A stretch of DNA of 64,000 bases, taken from Pelodictyon luteolum DSM 273 (GTDB lineage Bacteria; Bacteroidota; Chlorobiia; Chlorobiales; Chlorobiaceae). This document shows, one piece after another, positions 26,334 through 34,802 of the stretch. The DNA lies in NCBI RefSeq assembly GCF_000012485.1, contig NC_007512.1:125001-189000 (forward strand), in the 5' to 3' direction. A model generated the notes under the pieces. The model was not told where the DNA came from. It was given only the letters and a program-made list of their open reading frames with translations, and searched no databases. The translations under genes were made by a program, and so were the position numbers. Position 1 is the first letter of the stretch, and each line of letters begins with the position of its first letter.

Positions 26334-27217
26334 TGAAGAGGGTGTTATGGATCTTTCTGGCCTCCCTTCTTGCCCTCACGTCCGGGTGCAACACTCAGCC
26401 ACCAGATGAGCGCATGCAGGTTGTTGTGTCCATCCAGCCGCTTGCATGGTTTGCCGGCAGGATTGCCGGCAGCCGTGCTGTGGTGCAGGTCATGGTGCCG
26501 CCGGGCGGAAGTCCACATACCTATGAACCCCTTCCCCGGCAGATGGCCTTGCTCAGGCATGCGGCCCTCTTTCTGAAGGCCGGTTCGGGCGTGGAATTCG
26601 AGCTTGACTGGATGCCGCGTTTCCTCAAACTCAATCCCGCCCTCATGGTATGCGATGCTTCGGAAGGCGTGCAGCTGCTGGAGATGGGCGGCGAGGGGCA
26701 TGATGGCAGTAACGACCATACCCACAACCACAGGATGGATCCGCATTTCTGGCTCGACCCGTCCAACGGCCTCATGATTGCAGACAATGTCGCCCGCTGC
26801 ATGGCTGAGGCGGACCCGGAGCATGCCGGGGAGTATCTGGCCAACGCCGGGGTTCTCAAGGCGGAGCTCCGGGAGCTTGATGCTTCGATCCGCACTATCC
26901 TCGGCCCTTTTCAGGGATGCAGCTTCCTTGTGTTCCATCCTGCCTGGGGCTATTATGCCCACGCCTACGGGCTGAGGCAGATCGCAGCTGAATCGGGGGG
27001 AAAGGAACTCACACCCCGCCAGATGCAGCAGGTCATCGACCAGGCCAGAAGTGAAGGCATCCGGGTGGTATTCGTCTCGCCCGAATTCAGTTCGTCACAG
27101 GCTTCGACCATCGCTACCGGGATCGGTGGACTCACCCGCAGTGTCGATCCGCTTGCATTGGACTATCCGGGGAACCTCCGCCTTGCCACAGAGTCGTTCC
27201 GGGAGGCGCTCAGGTGA
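26333..27217 (+). CDS. Zinc ABC transporter substrate-binding lipoprotein (ZnuA/TroA type)
   Basis: A 294-residue lipoprotein (lipobox Leu-Thr-Ser-Gly-Cys near residue 19) of the cluster 9 solute-binding family. Metal ligands expected from the family are visible: His in Ser-Pro-His-Thr-Tyr-Glu-Pro, His in Met-Asp-Pro-His-Phe-Trp-Leu-Asp, His in Phe-His-Pro-Ala-Trp, and a late acidic residue. A His-rich loop (Gly-His-Asp...Asp-His-Thr-His-Asn-His) precedes the second ligand, a hallmark of zinc- rather than manganese-specific members. It captures metal in the periplasm for the ATPase and permease encoded next. Confidence 0.88.
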   Translation: MKRVLWIFLASLLALTSGCNTQPPDERMQVVVSIQPLAWFAGRIAGSRAVVQVMVPPGGSPHTYEPLPRQMALLRHAALFLKAGSGVEFELDWMPRFLKLNPALMVCDASEGVQLLEMGGEGHDGSNDHTHNHRMDPHFWLDPSNGLMIADNVARCMAEADPEHAGEYLANAGVLKAELRELDASIRTILGPFQGCSFLVFHPAWGYYAHAYGLRQIAAESGGKELTPRQMQQVIDQARSEGIRVVFVSPEFSSSQASTIATGIGGLTRSVDPLALDYPGNLRLATESFREALR

Positions 27218-27972
27218 AGGACCCTGTCATTGCTTCTGAGGGCCTCATGGTCCGCCTCGGTGGCGTCGACGTGCTGAAAGGGTTGAGCCTTTCGGTTTAT
27301 GAGGGGGATTTCATCGGCATCGTTGGTCCGAACGGCGGGGGGAAGACAACCCTGCTCCGCTGCATTCTCGGGCTTGTTCGTCCCTCGTCGGGCAGCATCC
27401 GGGTGTTCGGAGGCCGACCGGGCGCTTCGCCAGGCAGGATCGGGTATGTGCCGCAGCGCCTGTTCTTCGACCGTGATTTTCCTCTGGACGTCGCCGGTCT
27501 GGTGCTGATGGGCAGGTTGTCGCGGAAACGCCTGCTGGAACGCTACGGAACAGCCGATAGGCTGAAGGTGGATGAGGTGCTTGAGCTTACCGGGCTCAGT
27601 GCCATCCGCCGTCGGGCTGTCGGTGCGCTCTCGGGCGGGGAACTGCAGAGAGCCCTCATAGCCCGTGCGCTTGCCGGCGATCCCGAACTGCTTCTGCTCG
27701 ATGAGCCGACCGCCAGTGTCGATCCCGACATGAAGATGAGCGTCTACGATCTCCTGGACCAGCTACGCAGGCGGATGACCATCATGCTGGTCAGTCATGA
27801 CATCGGGGCCATCAGCCGGCGGGTGACGAGAGTCGCCTGCCTCAACTGCACCCTTGACATGCATGAAGATGGTTCGTCCCTCCCGCGCGGGGCTCTTGAC
27901 GACCTCTACTGCTATCCTGTCGACGCCATCCACCATCATGAGCCGGTTTCTCCGGACAGAAGAGGAGACTGA
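27214..27972 (+). CDS. Zinc/manganese ABC transporter ATP-binding protein
   Basis: A 252-residue ATPase. Walker A Gly-Pro-Asn-Gly-Gly-Gly-Lys-Thr-Thr, signature Leu-Ser-Gly-Gly-Glu-Leu-Gln-Arg, and Walker B Leu-Leu-Leu-Leu-Asp-Glu-Pro are all intact. A switch His lies in Val-Ser-His-Asp. The C terminus has a His-His-His-Glu element. It starts at GTG overlapping the preceding stop by 4 bp. It powers uptake through the permease encoded directly downstream. Confidence 0.9.
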   Translation: MKDPVIASEGLMVRLGGVDVLKGLSLSVYEGDFIGIVGPNGGGKTTLLRCILGLVRPSSGSIRVFGGRPGASPGRIGYVPQRLFFDRDFPLDVAGLVLMGRLSRKRLLERYGTADRLKVDEVLELTGLSAIRRRAVGALSGGELQRALIARALAGDPELLLLDEPTASVDPDMKMSVYDLLDQLRRRMTIMLVSHDIGAISRRVTRVACLNCTLDMHEDGSSLPRGALDDLYCYPVDAIHHHEPVSPDRRGD

Positions 27973-27976
27973 ACCC

Positions 27977-28798
27977 ATGCTGCACGACATCCTTACTTAT
28001 GAGTTCATGCAGAACGCGCTCCTTGCCGCCCTTCTTTCAAGCGTGGCCTGCGGCATCATTGGGAGTTTCGTGGTTGTGAAGAAAATCGGGTTCATCAGCG
28101 GAGGTATCGCACATACGGCGTTCGGCGGCATAGGTCTCGGCTACTGGCTCGGGGTGAACCCGCTCCTCGGCATCATTCCATTCAGCCTTGCCGCAGCGCT
28201 CGGCATCGGCCTGCTCAGCAAAAAGGCGAAGGTGCCGGAAGACACTGCCATCGGGACCTTCTGGGCAGCGGGCATGGCCATCGGGGTGATCCTGATCGGG
28301 TTGACGCCCGGGTACGCCCCGAACCTGTTCAGCTACCTGTTCGGCAATATTCTCACCGTGCCATCCTTTGATCTCTGGATGATTTTTCTGCTTGATGTCG
28401 TGATTGTCGGTACGGTGTTTCTCTGCCAGAAAGAGCTGCTCGCCATAGCCTTCGACGAGGAGTATGCAGCCGTGTCGGGGGTGCCTGCACTGCTGTTCTA
28501 CCTGCTTCTTCTCTGCCTGATTGCCTTGACGGTGGTGGTGATGGTGCGGGTGGTGGGGATCGTGATGGTCATAGCGCTCCTGACAGTGCCGGCAGCCATC
28601 GCGCGGAACTTCAGCCGAAGCCTGCCCGCCATGATGGCCATCGCTACCCTGCTTTCTCTTGTGTTCAGCACCCTCGGCCTCATGCTCTCTTATCTTTTCA
28701 ACCTCGCATCAGGCGCCACCATCATCCTCGTTGCAACCACTGCATTCATGCTGGTTCAGGTGGCGCAGATATTCATGAGGTCCGCCGCGGCACGATGA
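27977..28798 (+). CDS. Zinc/manganese ABC transporter permease (ZnuB type)
   Basis: A 273-residue inner-membrane protein with about eight hydrophobic segments. It belongs to the ABC-3 family and contains the [14 protein letters not shown] block. The frame is open from 27854, inside the ATPase gene, but the ATG at 27977, 4 bp after the ATPase stop with GAGGAGAC before it, gives the family start. Its 3' end overlaps uspA tail-to-tail by 26 bp. Confidence 0.9.
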   Translation: MLHDILTYEFMQNALLAALLSSVACGIIGSFVVVKKIGFISGGIAHTAFGGIGLGYWLGVNPLLGIIPFSLAAALGIGLLSKKAKVPEDTAIGTFWAAGMAIGVILIGLTPGYAPNLFSYLFGNILTVPSFDLWMIFLLDVVIVGTVFLCQKELLAIAFDEEYAAVSGVPALLFYLLLLCLIALTVVVMVRVVGIVMVIALLTVPAAIARNFSRSLPAMMAIATLLSLVFSTLGLMLSYLFNLASGATIILVATTAFMLVQVAQIFMRSAAAR

Positions 28799-29228
28799 GG
28801 ACCGGACAGGGGGCCTTTTTTACGACCCCTTCCGAGACGCTGCCGACCAGCAGGTGGAAAAGCGAACCGTGGCCATGGGATCCGACGATAATCATGTCGG
28901 CCTTGATCCGACGCCCTTCGCCGACGATTCCCTCGACTTCATCGCCCTCAATTGTTGACCCCGTGGCGCGGATGCCCTCCCGGCGAAACTTATCCGCCAT
29001 AGTCTCAAGTTTGTCCTTTCCGTTGCCCTGCCTGCCGTCGGGCAGTGCTGCTCCGCCGGCAGGCAGGGGGATGACCTCGGTTTCCGGATAGAGGTCGAAA
29101 GCCGGAGAGGCTGGAGGATGTACGTGGAGCAGTACGGTTTCGGCTGAGAGTGCCTTTGCCAGCTTCGCCGTTTCCTCAAGGACCGACCCGGTCAGTTCGG
29201 AGAAATCGATGGCGGCGAGAAGTTTCAT
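28773..29228 (-). CDS. Universal stress protein, UspA family
   Basis: A 151-residue single UspA domain. It starts Leu-Leu-Ala-Ala-Ile-Asp-Phe-Ser and carries the ATP-binding signature Gly-Ser-His-Gly-His-Gly-Ser near residue 118, ending Pro-Cys-Pro-Val-Leu-Ile-Val-Pro. The residues fit an ATP-binding subfamily. A Gly/Pro-rich insertion lies near residues 55-70. Its ATG overlaps the stop of the mobBA fusion gene by 4 bp. Confidence 0.88.
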   Translation of the reverse strand: MKLLAAIDFSELTGSVLEETAKLAKALSAETVLLHVHPPASPAFDLYPETEVIPLPAGGAALPDGRQGNGKDKLETMADKFRREGIRATGSTIEGDEVEGIVGEGRRIKADMIIVGSHGHGSLFHLLVGSVSEGVVKKAPCPVLIVPRRTS

Positions 29229-30355
29229 TGTCGTGTGTTCTTTGTTCCTGAAAACGCCATTGCTGCACGGGAGCGTTCCCCGGGGGTATTGATGTTTTTC
29301 ATGATATCTGGTTCCGGCGATTCCAGTTCCTCTATACCGGTGGTTGCCAGAAAGCCGGACAGCGCGTTGAGGCCCGCGGCATGGCGGAGAAGCAGGGGTT
29401 CGCGTGATTTCGGTTCATAACAGGCCGCAAGCGGCTCGAACCTCCCCGACAGAGGATCGCGCCACGCGGTGGCGAAGCGAAACGGGTTACGGCCGGCTAC
29501 GAGTTTCCCAAGAGTCCCGGCATCAAGAAATGGAAGGTCGCAGGCAACGACGAGGAACGCCCTTTCCGGCAGCGCCCGCTGGGCGGAGAGCAGCCCTCCG
29601 AGCGGACCCATGTCGAGGTAGCTGTCGGGGATCAGAGGAATGCCTGATGCTGCATACTTCTCCGCCTGCTCTATGCGGCAGGAAAGATGGACTTCACGGC
29701 AGAACGGGGCGAGCAGGTTTCGGGCATGCAGTATCTGACTGGTGCCGTGGTAGTCTATAAGGGCCTTGTCTTCGCCCATTCTGGAGCTTTTTCCGCCTGC
29801 GAGCACGAGGCCTGTCAGCGGCGCCGATACAGCAGCGCGCTCCATGAGGTGCTGTTCAACAAAGGATGCAACGGCGGCAGTCTCGTCGCGGTGGAAGACG
29901 GGGACTCCGGGCAGAGATGGCAGGCGGTACGATGAAGGGTCGTCGGGGACGGCGAGCGCCGCAACCATGGATACACTGCCCTCCTCGATGCGTTCGAGGA
30001 TCTTTTTTCCCTCGTCGACGAGGATGATTTTGGGAATGGGGAGTTCCTTGAGGCCTTCGACGATCAGGATGTCGCAGCTGCTGAAGGCGAAACGCTCAAA
30101 GTCAGCGGGTTCAGGCGGTGCGTGCGAAATAACGGCCTTTTTGCCGGGTCCCGACACCATGACGGTTACAGCTCCGGCACTGGCGGCAAGGTCGGAGTCT
30201 TTCCCTTCACGGTCGATATCGAAATGATGGCAGCCGTGTTTATAGTAGCCGACGGTGTGCTTGCCCGCAAGGTGACGAACCACCGCGGTGGCGAGCATTG
30301 TCTTTCCTGAGCCGGAATAGCCGCAGAATGCAAGTTCGTAGGGATGGAAAAGCAT
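29225..30355 (-). CDS. MobB-MobA fusion, molybdopterin-guanine dinucleotide biosynthesis
   Basis: A 376-residue fusion. Residues about 1-165 are MobB, a GTPase-like adaptor with Walker A Gly-Tyr-Ser-Gly-Ser-Gly-Lys-Thr near 12-19. Residues about 175-376 are MobA, with the nucleotidyltransferase motif Leu-Ala-Gly-Gly-Lys-Ser-Ser-Arg-Met-Gly, an Asp-Lys-Ala-Leu segment and a later Cys-Asp-Leu-Pro-Phe. MobA joins GMP to molybdopterin to make the cofactor of DMSO-reductase-type enzymes. The frame is open much further upstream; the ATG at 30355 is chosen from the MobB N terminus. It is near moaC-moaB and moeA. Confidence 0.88.
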   Translation of the reverse strand: MLFHPYELAFCGYSGSGKTMLATAVVRHLAGKHTVGYYKHGCHHFDIDREGKDSDLAASAGAVTVMVSGPGKKAVISHAPPEPADFERFAFSSCDILIVEGLKELPIPKIILVDEGKKILERIEEGSVSMVAALAVPDDPSSYRLPSLPGVPVFHRDETAAVASFVEQHLMERAAVSAPLTGLVLAGGKSSRMGEDKALIDYHGTSQILHARNLLAPFCREVHLSCRIEQAEKYAASGIPLIPDSYLDMGPLGGLLSAQRALPERAFLVVACDLPFLDAGTLGKLVAGRNPFRFATAWRDPLSGRFEPLAACYEPKSREPLLLRHAAGLNALSGFLATTGIEELESPEPDIMKNINTPGERSRAAMAFSGTKNTRQ

Positions 30356-30381
30356 GGCTGCAGCTTCTCTGGCGGTGCGGT

Positions 30382-30552
30382 TCAGGCTTTCACTTGGCGC
30401 TGTTCCTGCGCCATCATCACGAGAGCCGCGACCACTCCCGGCACCCAGCCGAATACCGTAAGAATGCCTGTGAGCATAATCGTGCCCGCTTCCTTGTTCA
30501 TGACAGCTGCGGGAGGAAGGACGAAGGCGAGGATAAGTCTTTTGGTGTCCAT
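30382..30552 (-). CDS. YqaE/Pmp3 family small membrane protein
   Basis: A 56-residue protein read directly from the sequence. It has two hydrophobic segments: about residues 5-18 with Leu-Pro-Pro-Ala-Ala-Val, and about 24-47 with Thr-Gly-Ile-Leu-Thr-Val-Phe-Gly-Trp-Val-Pro-Gly-Val. The Pro-Pro and Gly-Trp/Pro-Gly pattern matches the UPF0057 (Pmp3) family. Pmp3 homologues affect membrane potential in yeast; the bacterial role is unclear. It lies 26 bp upstream of mobBA on the same strand. Confidence 0.75.
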   Translation of the reverse strand: MDTKRLILAFVLPPAAVMNKEAGTIMLTGILTVFGWVPGVVAALVMMAQEQRQVKA

Positions 30553-30755
30553 AAAGCGCTCCGTGATTGTTTGTTGTTCGGTGAAGGGTATGTGCCGGTA
30601 ATATATGAAGCGGGGGTCTGCAATGCAAAATTGCCGGGGGCCGGGGCGCTTCTTGCAAATTGAGTTGAAAATGGTAAATTAGACTCCCTTCAGCATAATT
30701 CCTGGCGTCAACAGGCATGCTTTCGTTCTCTTGAACATAAATTGCAATCAACTTG

Positions 30756-31061
30756 GTGAATACAGTTCATCCCGACATTGTGTTGGATGATTTCGACGAG
30801 GCTGTCGACGAGCCGAATTTCAACAACCCCAATACCTCGCCAGACCCTCCCAGTCCTTACGCCGACCTTGAAAAAAAGTATCGCAAGAACCGTTTCAACA
30901 AAAGCAGGAACCGGACATCGGCCGGAGCACCGGGCGTGAACGGCCAGACATCCAGAACCGCACCGGGCGGCGCTGAGGGCAACCGGGTCCAGAAACGAAA
31001 GCCGAAAAAGAAGTCCGCCCAGAAATCCTTCCGATCCCCTTCAGGCCGCCGTAACGCCTGA
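30756..31061 (+). CDS. Small low-complexity protein, acidic N terminus and basic C terminus
   Basis: About 101 residues. The first 30 are rich in Asp, Glu, Asn and Pro; the remainder is Lys/Arg/Ser-rich, with clusters such as Lys-Lys-Tyr-Arg-Lys-Asn-Arg and Lys-Arg-Lys-Pro-Lys-Lys-Lys. There are no hydrophobic segments and no recognised domain. It looks disordered and could bind nucleic acid, but that is a guess. The start may be GTG at 30756 or TTG at 30753, neither with a clear ribosome-binding site. The gap to 31215 shows nothing certain. Confidence 0.45.
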   Translation: MNTVHPDIVLDDFDEAVDEPNFNNPNTSPDPPSPYADLEKKYRKNRFNKSRNRTSAGAPGVNGQTSRTAPGGAEGNRVQKRKPKKKSAQKSFRSPSGRRNA

Positions 31062-31215
31062 CTTGGAGCATAGCAGCGGTTGTTCCTTCCCCGGCTTGGG
31101 GGGCCCTCTCCCTATGGATTCATTCCCCCGGTTTTATTTGAACTCTTCACGGAAGATGCGTAGCTTTTAGATGTAGGCGGGTTCATACCTGCATTCATCA
31201 TAAAACGCGATCGCC

Positions 31216-31731
31216 ATGCTGCTCATCAACCGTTTCATCCGCCTCATCGAAAACCATGCCGAAACCCTTTCGGCCAAATGGGTTGAGGCTGTCCGTACCA
31301 GCCCCCTGACGGGCGGGTATGCAAAGCTCCCGAAACAGGAACTACACGATATTGTCTACAGTCGTTTCCGCAAGCTGGGAGAGTGGGTGGAGAAGAAAGA
31401 GGGGCAGGACCGGCAGATTGCCGGGCATTTTCTCGAGATAGGCGCCCGGCGTGCAGCTTCAGGCATCAAGGTGAGCGAGATGACTTACTCCCTCTTGCTG
31501 GAGCGCGATCTTATCTGGCGTTACATTCTTGATGAGGGCATCATTACCGAGGGCATCGATTTGAATCGGGCCATCGAGTTTTCGCACCGCCTGAACCACT
31601 TCTACGAAAAAGCGGTCTATTTCGCCCTGGTCGGCCATGAGAACTACGGCGATCCGGAGCCCCGGACGAAGGATGAGGGCTTTTTCGAGAGCATCTTCGA
31701 AGGCTTCCGCCACTGGCTGGTGGTCGAGTAG
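31216..31731 (+). CDS. RsbRD N-terminal-domain-like protein
   Basis: A 171-residue all-helical protein. The opening Ile-Glu-Asn-His-Ala-Glu-x-Leu-Ser-x-Lys-Trp-Val-Glu-Ala-Val-Arg, the Leu-x-x-x-Val/Phe-Arg-Lys-Leu-Gly-Glu-Trp segment and the Tyr-Ser-Leu-Leu-Leu-Glu-Arg-Asp-Leu-Ile-Trp motif recall the N-terminal sensor module of RsbR-type stressosome proteins. That module usually precedes a kinase or STAS domain; here it stands alone. The partner and signal are unknown. It is 11 bp upstream of the GDPD gene. Confidence 0.55.
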   Translation: MLLINRFIRLIENHAETLSAKWVEAVRTSPLTGGYAKLPKQELHDIVYSRFRKLGEWVEKKEGQDRQIAGHFLEIGARRAASGIKVSEMTYSLLLERDLIWRYILDEGIITEGIDLNRAIEFSHRLNHFYEKAVYFALVGHENYGDPEPRTKDEGFFESIFEGFRHWLVVE

Positions 31732-31742
31732 TTTCTTCTGCC

Positions 31743-32651
31743 ATGACTGTTGTTCCTGCGGGGCCGCCGGTCCCGCGACCGCTTTCGGGTTCCTTTGAAA
31801 TACAGGCGCACCGGGGGGCCCGTTCTCTGTTCCCCGAGAACACCATTGCGGCATTCATCGGCGCGGCAGATCTCGGCATCCGGGTTGTCGAACTTGACCT
31901 CATCGTGTCTGCCGACCTGCAGCTTGTCGTTTCCCATGACCCGTGGATCAACGTTCACGGTGGCCGCCGACCCATTTACGCCATGCATTCGGAGGATGTA
32001 GCCGGATACGACTGCGGTGCCCCCGATCCCCGTTTTCCCCTGCAGCAGCGAATCAGGGCATCACGCCCCCTGCTCTGCGACGTGTTTCGTGCAGTCGATA
32101 TCCACCTTGCCGGTGCTGGGCCGGGGGAGCTCATGGCCTACAATCTCGAACTGAAGTCGTGGCCCTCGAGGGACCGGCTGTTCCATCCACCTCCGGCCCT
32201 GTTCGCCCGGCTGGTGCTCGATGCCGCCCTCTCCGCCGGAGTGCTGGGGCGGATCCGCATCCAGTCGTTCGACTGGCGCGTGGTCCGGGAGGCCTGGAAA
32301 CGCATGCCTGCCATCCCATACGGCATACTGGTTGAACGGGCCGGGGCGATCCGTCCGTCTCTGCGGCATCTGGGTTTCCGGCCTCAGTGGCTCAACCCTC
32401 ATTACTGCCTTGCCACCCCGGCTCTTGTCCGCCATCTCCATGCCAGCGGCATACAGACGGCGCCCTGGACCGTCAATGACCCCGGCCTTATGCTTCGCCT
32501 GCGGGACATCGGAGTTGACGGCATCATCACCGACCATCCCGAACGGGCTCTCCGCTTTGCATCTGAAGGGGGCAATCGCTATCTATACTCCAGCTCAGGC
32601 CAGACCGAAGGCCCAACCAACCTGCACCCTTATGGCATTCACCCATCTTGA
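31743..32651 (+). CDS. Glycerophosphodiester phosphodiesterase
   Basis: A 302-residue GDPD-family enzyme. The N-terminal catalytic block Ala-His-Arg-Gly-Ala...Pro-Glu-Asn-Thr-Ile-Ala-Ala-Phe is complete, followed by Glu-Leu-Asp metal ligands and Ser-His-Asp. The C-terminal strands contain Trp-Thr-Val-Asn-Asp and Asp-Gly-Ile-Ile-Thr-Asp-His-Pro. It hydrolyses deacylated phospholipids to glycerol-3-phosphate and an alcohol. There is no clear signal peptide, so it is probably cytoplasmic. Its last 20 bp overlap moaC-moaB. Confidence 0.88.
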   Translation: MTVVPAGPPVPRPLSGSFEIQAHRGARSLFPENTIAAFIGAADLGIRVVELDLIVSADLQLVVSHDPWINVHGGRRPIYAMHSEDVAGYDCGAPDPRFPLQQRIRASRPLLCDVFRAVDIHLAGAGPGELMAYNLELKSWPSRDRLFHPPPALFARLVLDAALSAGVLGRIRIQSFDWRVVREAWKRMPAIPYGILVERAGAIRPSLRHLGFRPQWLNPHYCLATPALVRHLHASGIQTAPWTVNDPGLMLRLRDIGVDGIITDHPERALRFASEGGNRYLYSSSGQTEGPTNLHPYGIHPS

Positions 32652-33567
32652 CGACGACGGAAACGTCGCCATGGTCGACGTTTCCTCCAAGCCCGGAACG
32701 CTCCGCACTGCACGAGCAGAGGGCCGCATTTCCCTGCACCCCGATACCCTGCTTCAGTTGCAGGGGGAGGGCATGCCGAAGGGCAATGTACTGACGGCAG
32801 CCAAGATCGCCGGTATTCAGGCGGCCAAGCAGGCCTCCGCCCTTATTCCGCTCTGCCACCAGCTCAACCTCTCCTGGGTCGACCTTTCTTTTTCGGTCGG
32901 GCCGGAAGGGATCGACATTACGGCTACGGCAAGGACGAAGGAGGCGACCGGCGTCGAAATGGAGGCACTTACGGCGGTTTCGGTCGCTGCCCTGACCATC
33001 TACGACATGTGCAAGGCTGTCGACAAGGGGATGGAGATCGGCGGTATACGGCTGGTGTCGAAGACCGGAGGCAAGAGCGCGGCCCCGGGCTACAGGCCGC
33101 GGACAGCCATCCTTGTTCTTTCCGATTCGATTGCTGCCGGCACTGCCCGGGACCGATCCGGAGAGATCCTTCGGGAGGGGTTTATGGCTGCAGGGTGCCG
33201 GGTGGAGGGTGTGCGGATCATTGCAGATGACCCGGCAGAACTCGAGGGGGCCGTCGATGCCTTTGTGGCTGAGGGTATGGAGCTCATCGTCACCTCTGGC
33301 GGTACGGGTCTCGGCCCGCGCGACATCACCGTCGATACCCTCACACCGAAGTTTTCGCGTCGTCTCCCCGGTATAGAGCAGGCTCTCTTCAGCTGGGGGC
33401 AGGGCAAGACCCGCACGGCGATGCTGTCGAGGCTTGCTGCCGGAGTGATAGGCGACTCCATCGTGGTATGCCTGCCGGGAAGCGCGGGTGCTGCTTCCGA
33501 TGCACTTGAGGTCCTCGTGCCGAGCATGTTCCATGCATTTTCAATGATGAAGGGGGAGGGACACTGA
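32632..33567 (+). CDS. MoaC-MoaB (MogA) fusion, molybdenum cofactor biosynthesis
   Basis: A 311-residue fusion. Residues about 1-155 are MoaC (cyclic pyranopterin monophosphate synthase), with Met-Val-Asp-Val-Ser, Ile-Pro-Leu-Cys-His-Gln-Leu and Ala-Leu-Thr-Ile-Tyr-Asp-Met-Cys-Lys-Ala. Residues about 160-311 are MoaB/MogA (adenylyltransferase), with Thr-Ser-Gly-Gly-Thr-Gly-Leu-Gly-Pro-Arg-Asp and Leu-Pro-Gly-Ser. It thus joins an early and a late step of Moco synthesis. The ATG at 32632 lies inside the GDPD gene; the frame is open further upstream. It is coupled to moeA by a TGATG overlap. Confidence 0.9.
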   Translation: MAFTHLDDDGNVAMVDVSSKPGTLRTARAEGRISLHPDTLLQLQGEGMPKGNVLTAAKIAGIQAAKQASALIPLCHQLNLSWVDLSFSVGPEGIDITATARTKEATGVEMEALTAVSVAALTIYDMCKAVDKGMEIGGIRLVSKTGGKSAAPGYRPRTAILVLSDSIAAGTARDRSGEILREGFMAAGCRVEGVRIIADDPAELEGAVDAFVAEGMELIVTSGGTGLGPRDITVDTLTPKFSRRLPGIEQALFSWGQGKTRTAMLSRLAAGVIGDSIVVCLPGSAGAASDALEVLVPSMFHAFSMMKGEGH

Positions 33568-34796
33568 TGCTGACAAGCGTAGATGATGCCCGCCGCATCG
33601 TTATGGAGTCACTTCCTCTGCCACTGATCGAGGAGTGCAGGCTCAATGCTCTGCAGGGCCGGGTTCTGGCGGGCGATGTCGCAGCCCCTTTTCCAATGCC
33701 CCGGTTCACCAATTCTGCGATGGATGGGTTCGCCTTCCGTATTGCCGATGCGGCCGGAGGCTCTCCCGATGATCATGTCCACCTACCGGTCAGCCTCCGA
33801 ATTCCTGCCGGCAGCAGCGCTGCCGGTGCGCTGCCTCCGGGGAGTGCTGCCGAGATCATGACCGGTGCGCCGATGCCCGAGGGTGCCGACACGGTCGTGC
33901 CGTTTGAGAACACCAGCGGGTTTGGTGGGGACGGGGTTGAAATCTATCGCCTGCCGAAAGCCGGTGCCAATGTCCGGTATCGGGGGGAGGAGATTGCAAT
34001 GGGCCAGCGGGTGCTTGATGCGGGCCGTCGGATCTCTCCGTCAGAGATTGCCGTTCTGGCATCTTTCGGGATTGAGTCGGCCCGGGTATGGCGCCTTCCT
34101 TCAGTTGCACTCGTAGTGGTCGGCGATGAACTGCAGAAGCCGGGCGGAATGCTGAGGGATGCTGCCATCTATGATTCCAACAGCCACATGCTGCGAGCCG
34201 CATGCCGATCGGCGGGCATCGAGCCGGTCGTCGTTCTCCATGCCGAAGATGATCCGGAGGCTGTCCGGAAGGTGCTTGCTGTGGCGCTTGCCACGGCCGA
34301 CGTGACGGTCACCTCAGGGGGAATTTCAACAGGAGAGTATGATTTCGTGCAGGAGGTGCTCACGCGGCTCGGCGTCGAAAAGAAGTTCTGGTCGGTGTCG
34401 CAGAAGCCGGGCAAACCGTTCTACTTCGGCTGTTCTCCAGATGGGAAGGTTGTATTTGCACTTCCAGGCAATCCGGTTTCATCGCTGGTCTGTTTCACGG
34501 AGTACTGCGTGCCGGCGCTCATGAAGATGCAGGGTCTTCCCCGGCCGGCGAAGCTGCATGCCACCCTCGACGCTCCCTTTCCGGCCGACAGGAAAAGGCA
34601 TCGGTTCCTGCCTGGCGTGCTTCGTGAGGAAGGGGGGAGACTTTTCTGCCGGACCGCCGCACTCACCGAGTCGCATATGGCCACGTCGCTCGTCGGGGCG
34701 AACTGCCTTATCGAGTCACCTCCGGCCGACACGCCGGTGCCGGCCGGAGATACGATTGCCTGTTCGCTCCTGCCCTGGGCATCGCTGCCCGGCTGA
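33567..34796 (+). CDS. moeA: Molybdopterin molybdotransferase MoeA
   Basis: A 409-residue MoeA that inserts molybdate into adenylylated molybdopterin. It contains Asn-Ser-Ala-Met-Asp-Gly-Phe-Ala in domain I, the domain III motif Thr-Ser-Gly-Gly-Ile-Ser-Thr-Gly-Glu-Tyr-Asp, and Leu-Pro-Gly-Asn-Pro-Val-Ser-Ser. It is translationally coupled to moaC-moaB and ends 6 bp from the convergent proC. Confidence 0.93.
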   Translation: MLTSVDDARRIVMESLPLPLIEECRLNALQGRVLAGDVAAPFPMPRFTNSAMDGFAFRIADAAGGSPDDHVHLPVSLRIPAGSSAAGALPPGSAAEIMTGAPMPEGADTVVPFENTSGFGGDGVEIYRLPKAGANVRYRGEEIAMGQRVLDAGRRISPSEIAVLASFGIESARVWRLPSVALVVVGDELQKPGGMLRDAAIYDSNSHMLRAACRSAGIEPVVVLHAEDDPEAVRKVLAVALATADVTVTSGGISTGEYDFVQEVLTRLGVEKKFWSVSQKPGKPFYFGCSPDGKVVFALPGNPVSSLVCFTEYCVPALMKMQGLPRPAKLHATLDAPFPADRKRHRFLPGVLREEGGRLFCRTAALTESHMATSLVGANCLIESPPADTPVPAGDTIACSLLPWASLPG

Positions 34797-34802
34797 GCAT
34801 GC

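Noticed and set aside
30356..30751. N-terminal extension of the MobB-MobA protein
   Set aside because: It reads antisense-like low-complexity residues across the YqaE gene on the same strand and lacks MobB features; the family start fits the ATG at 30355.
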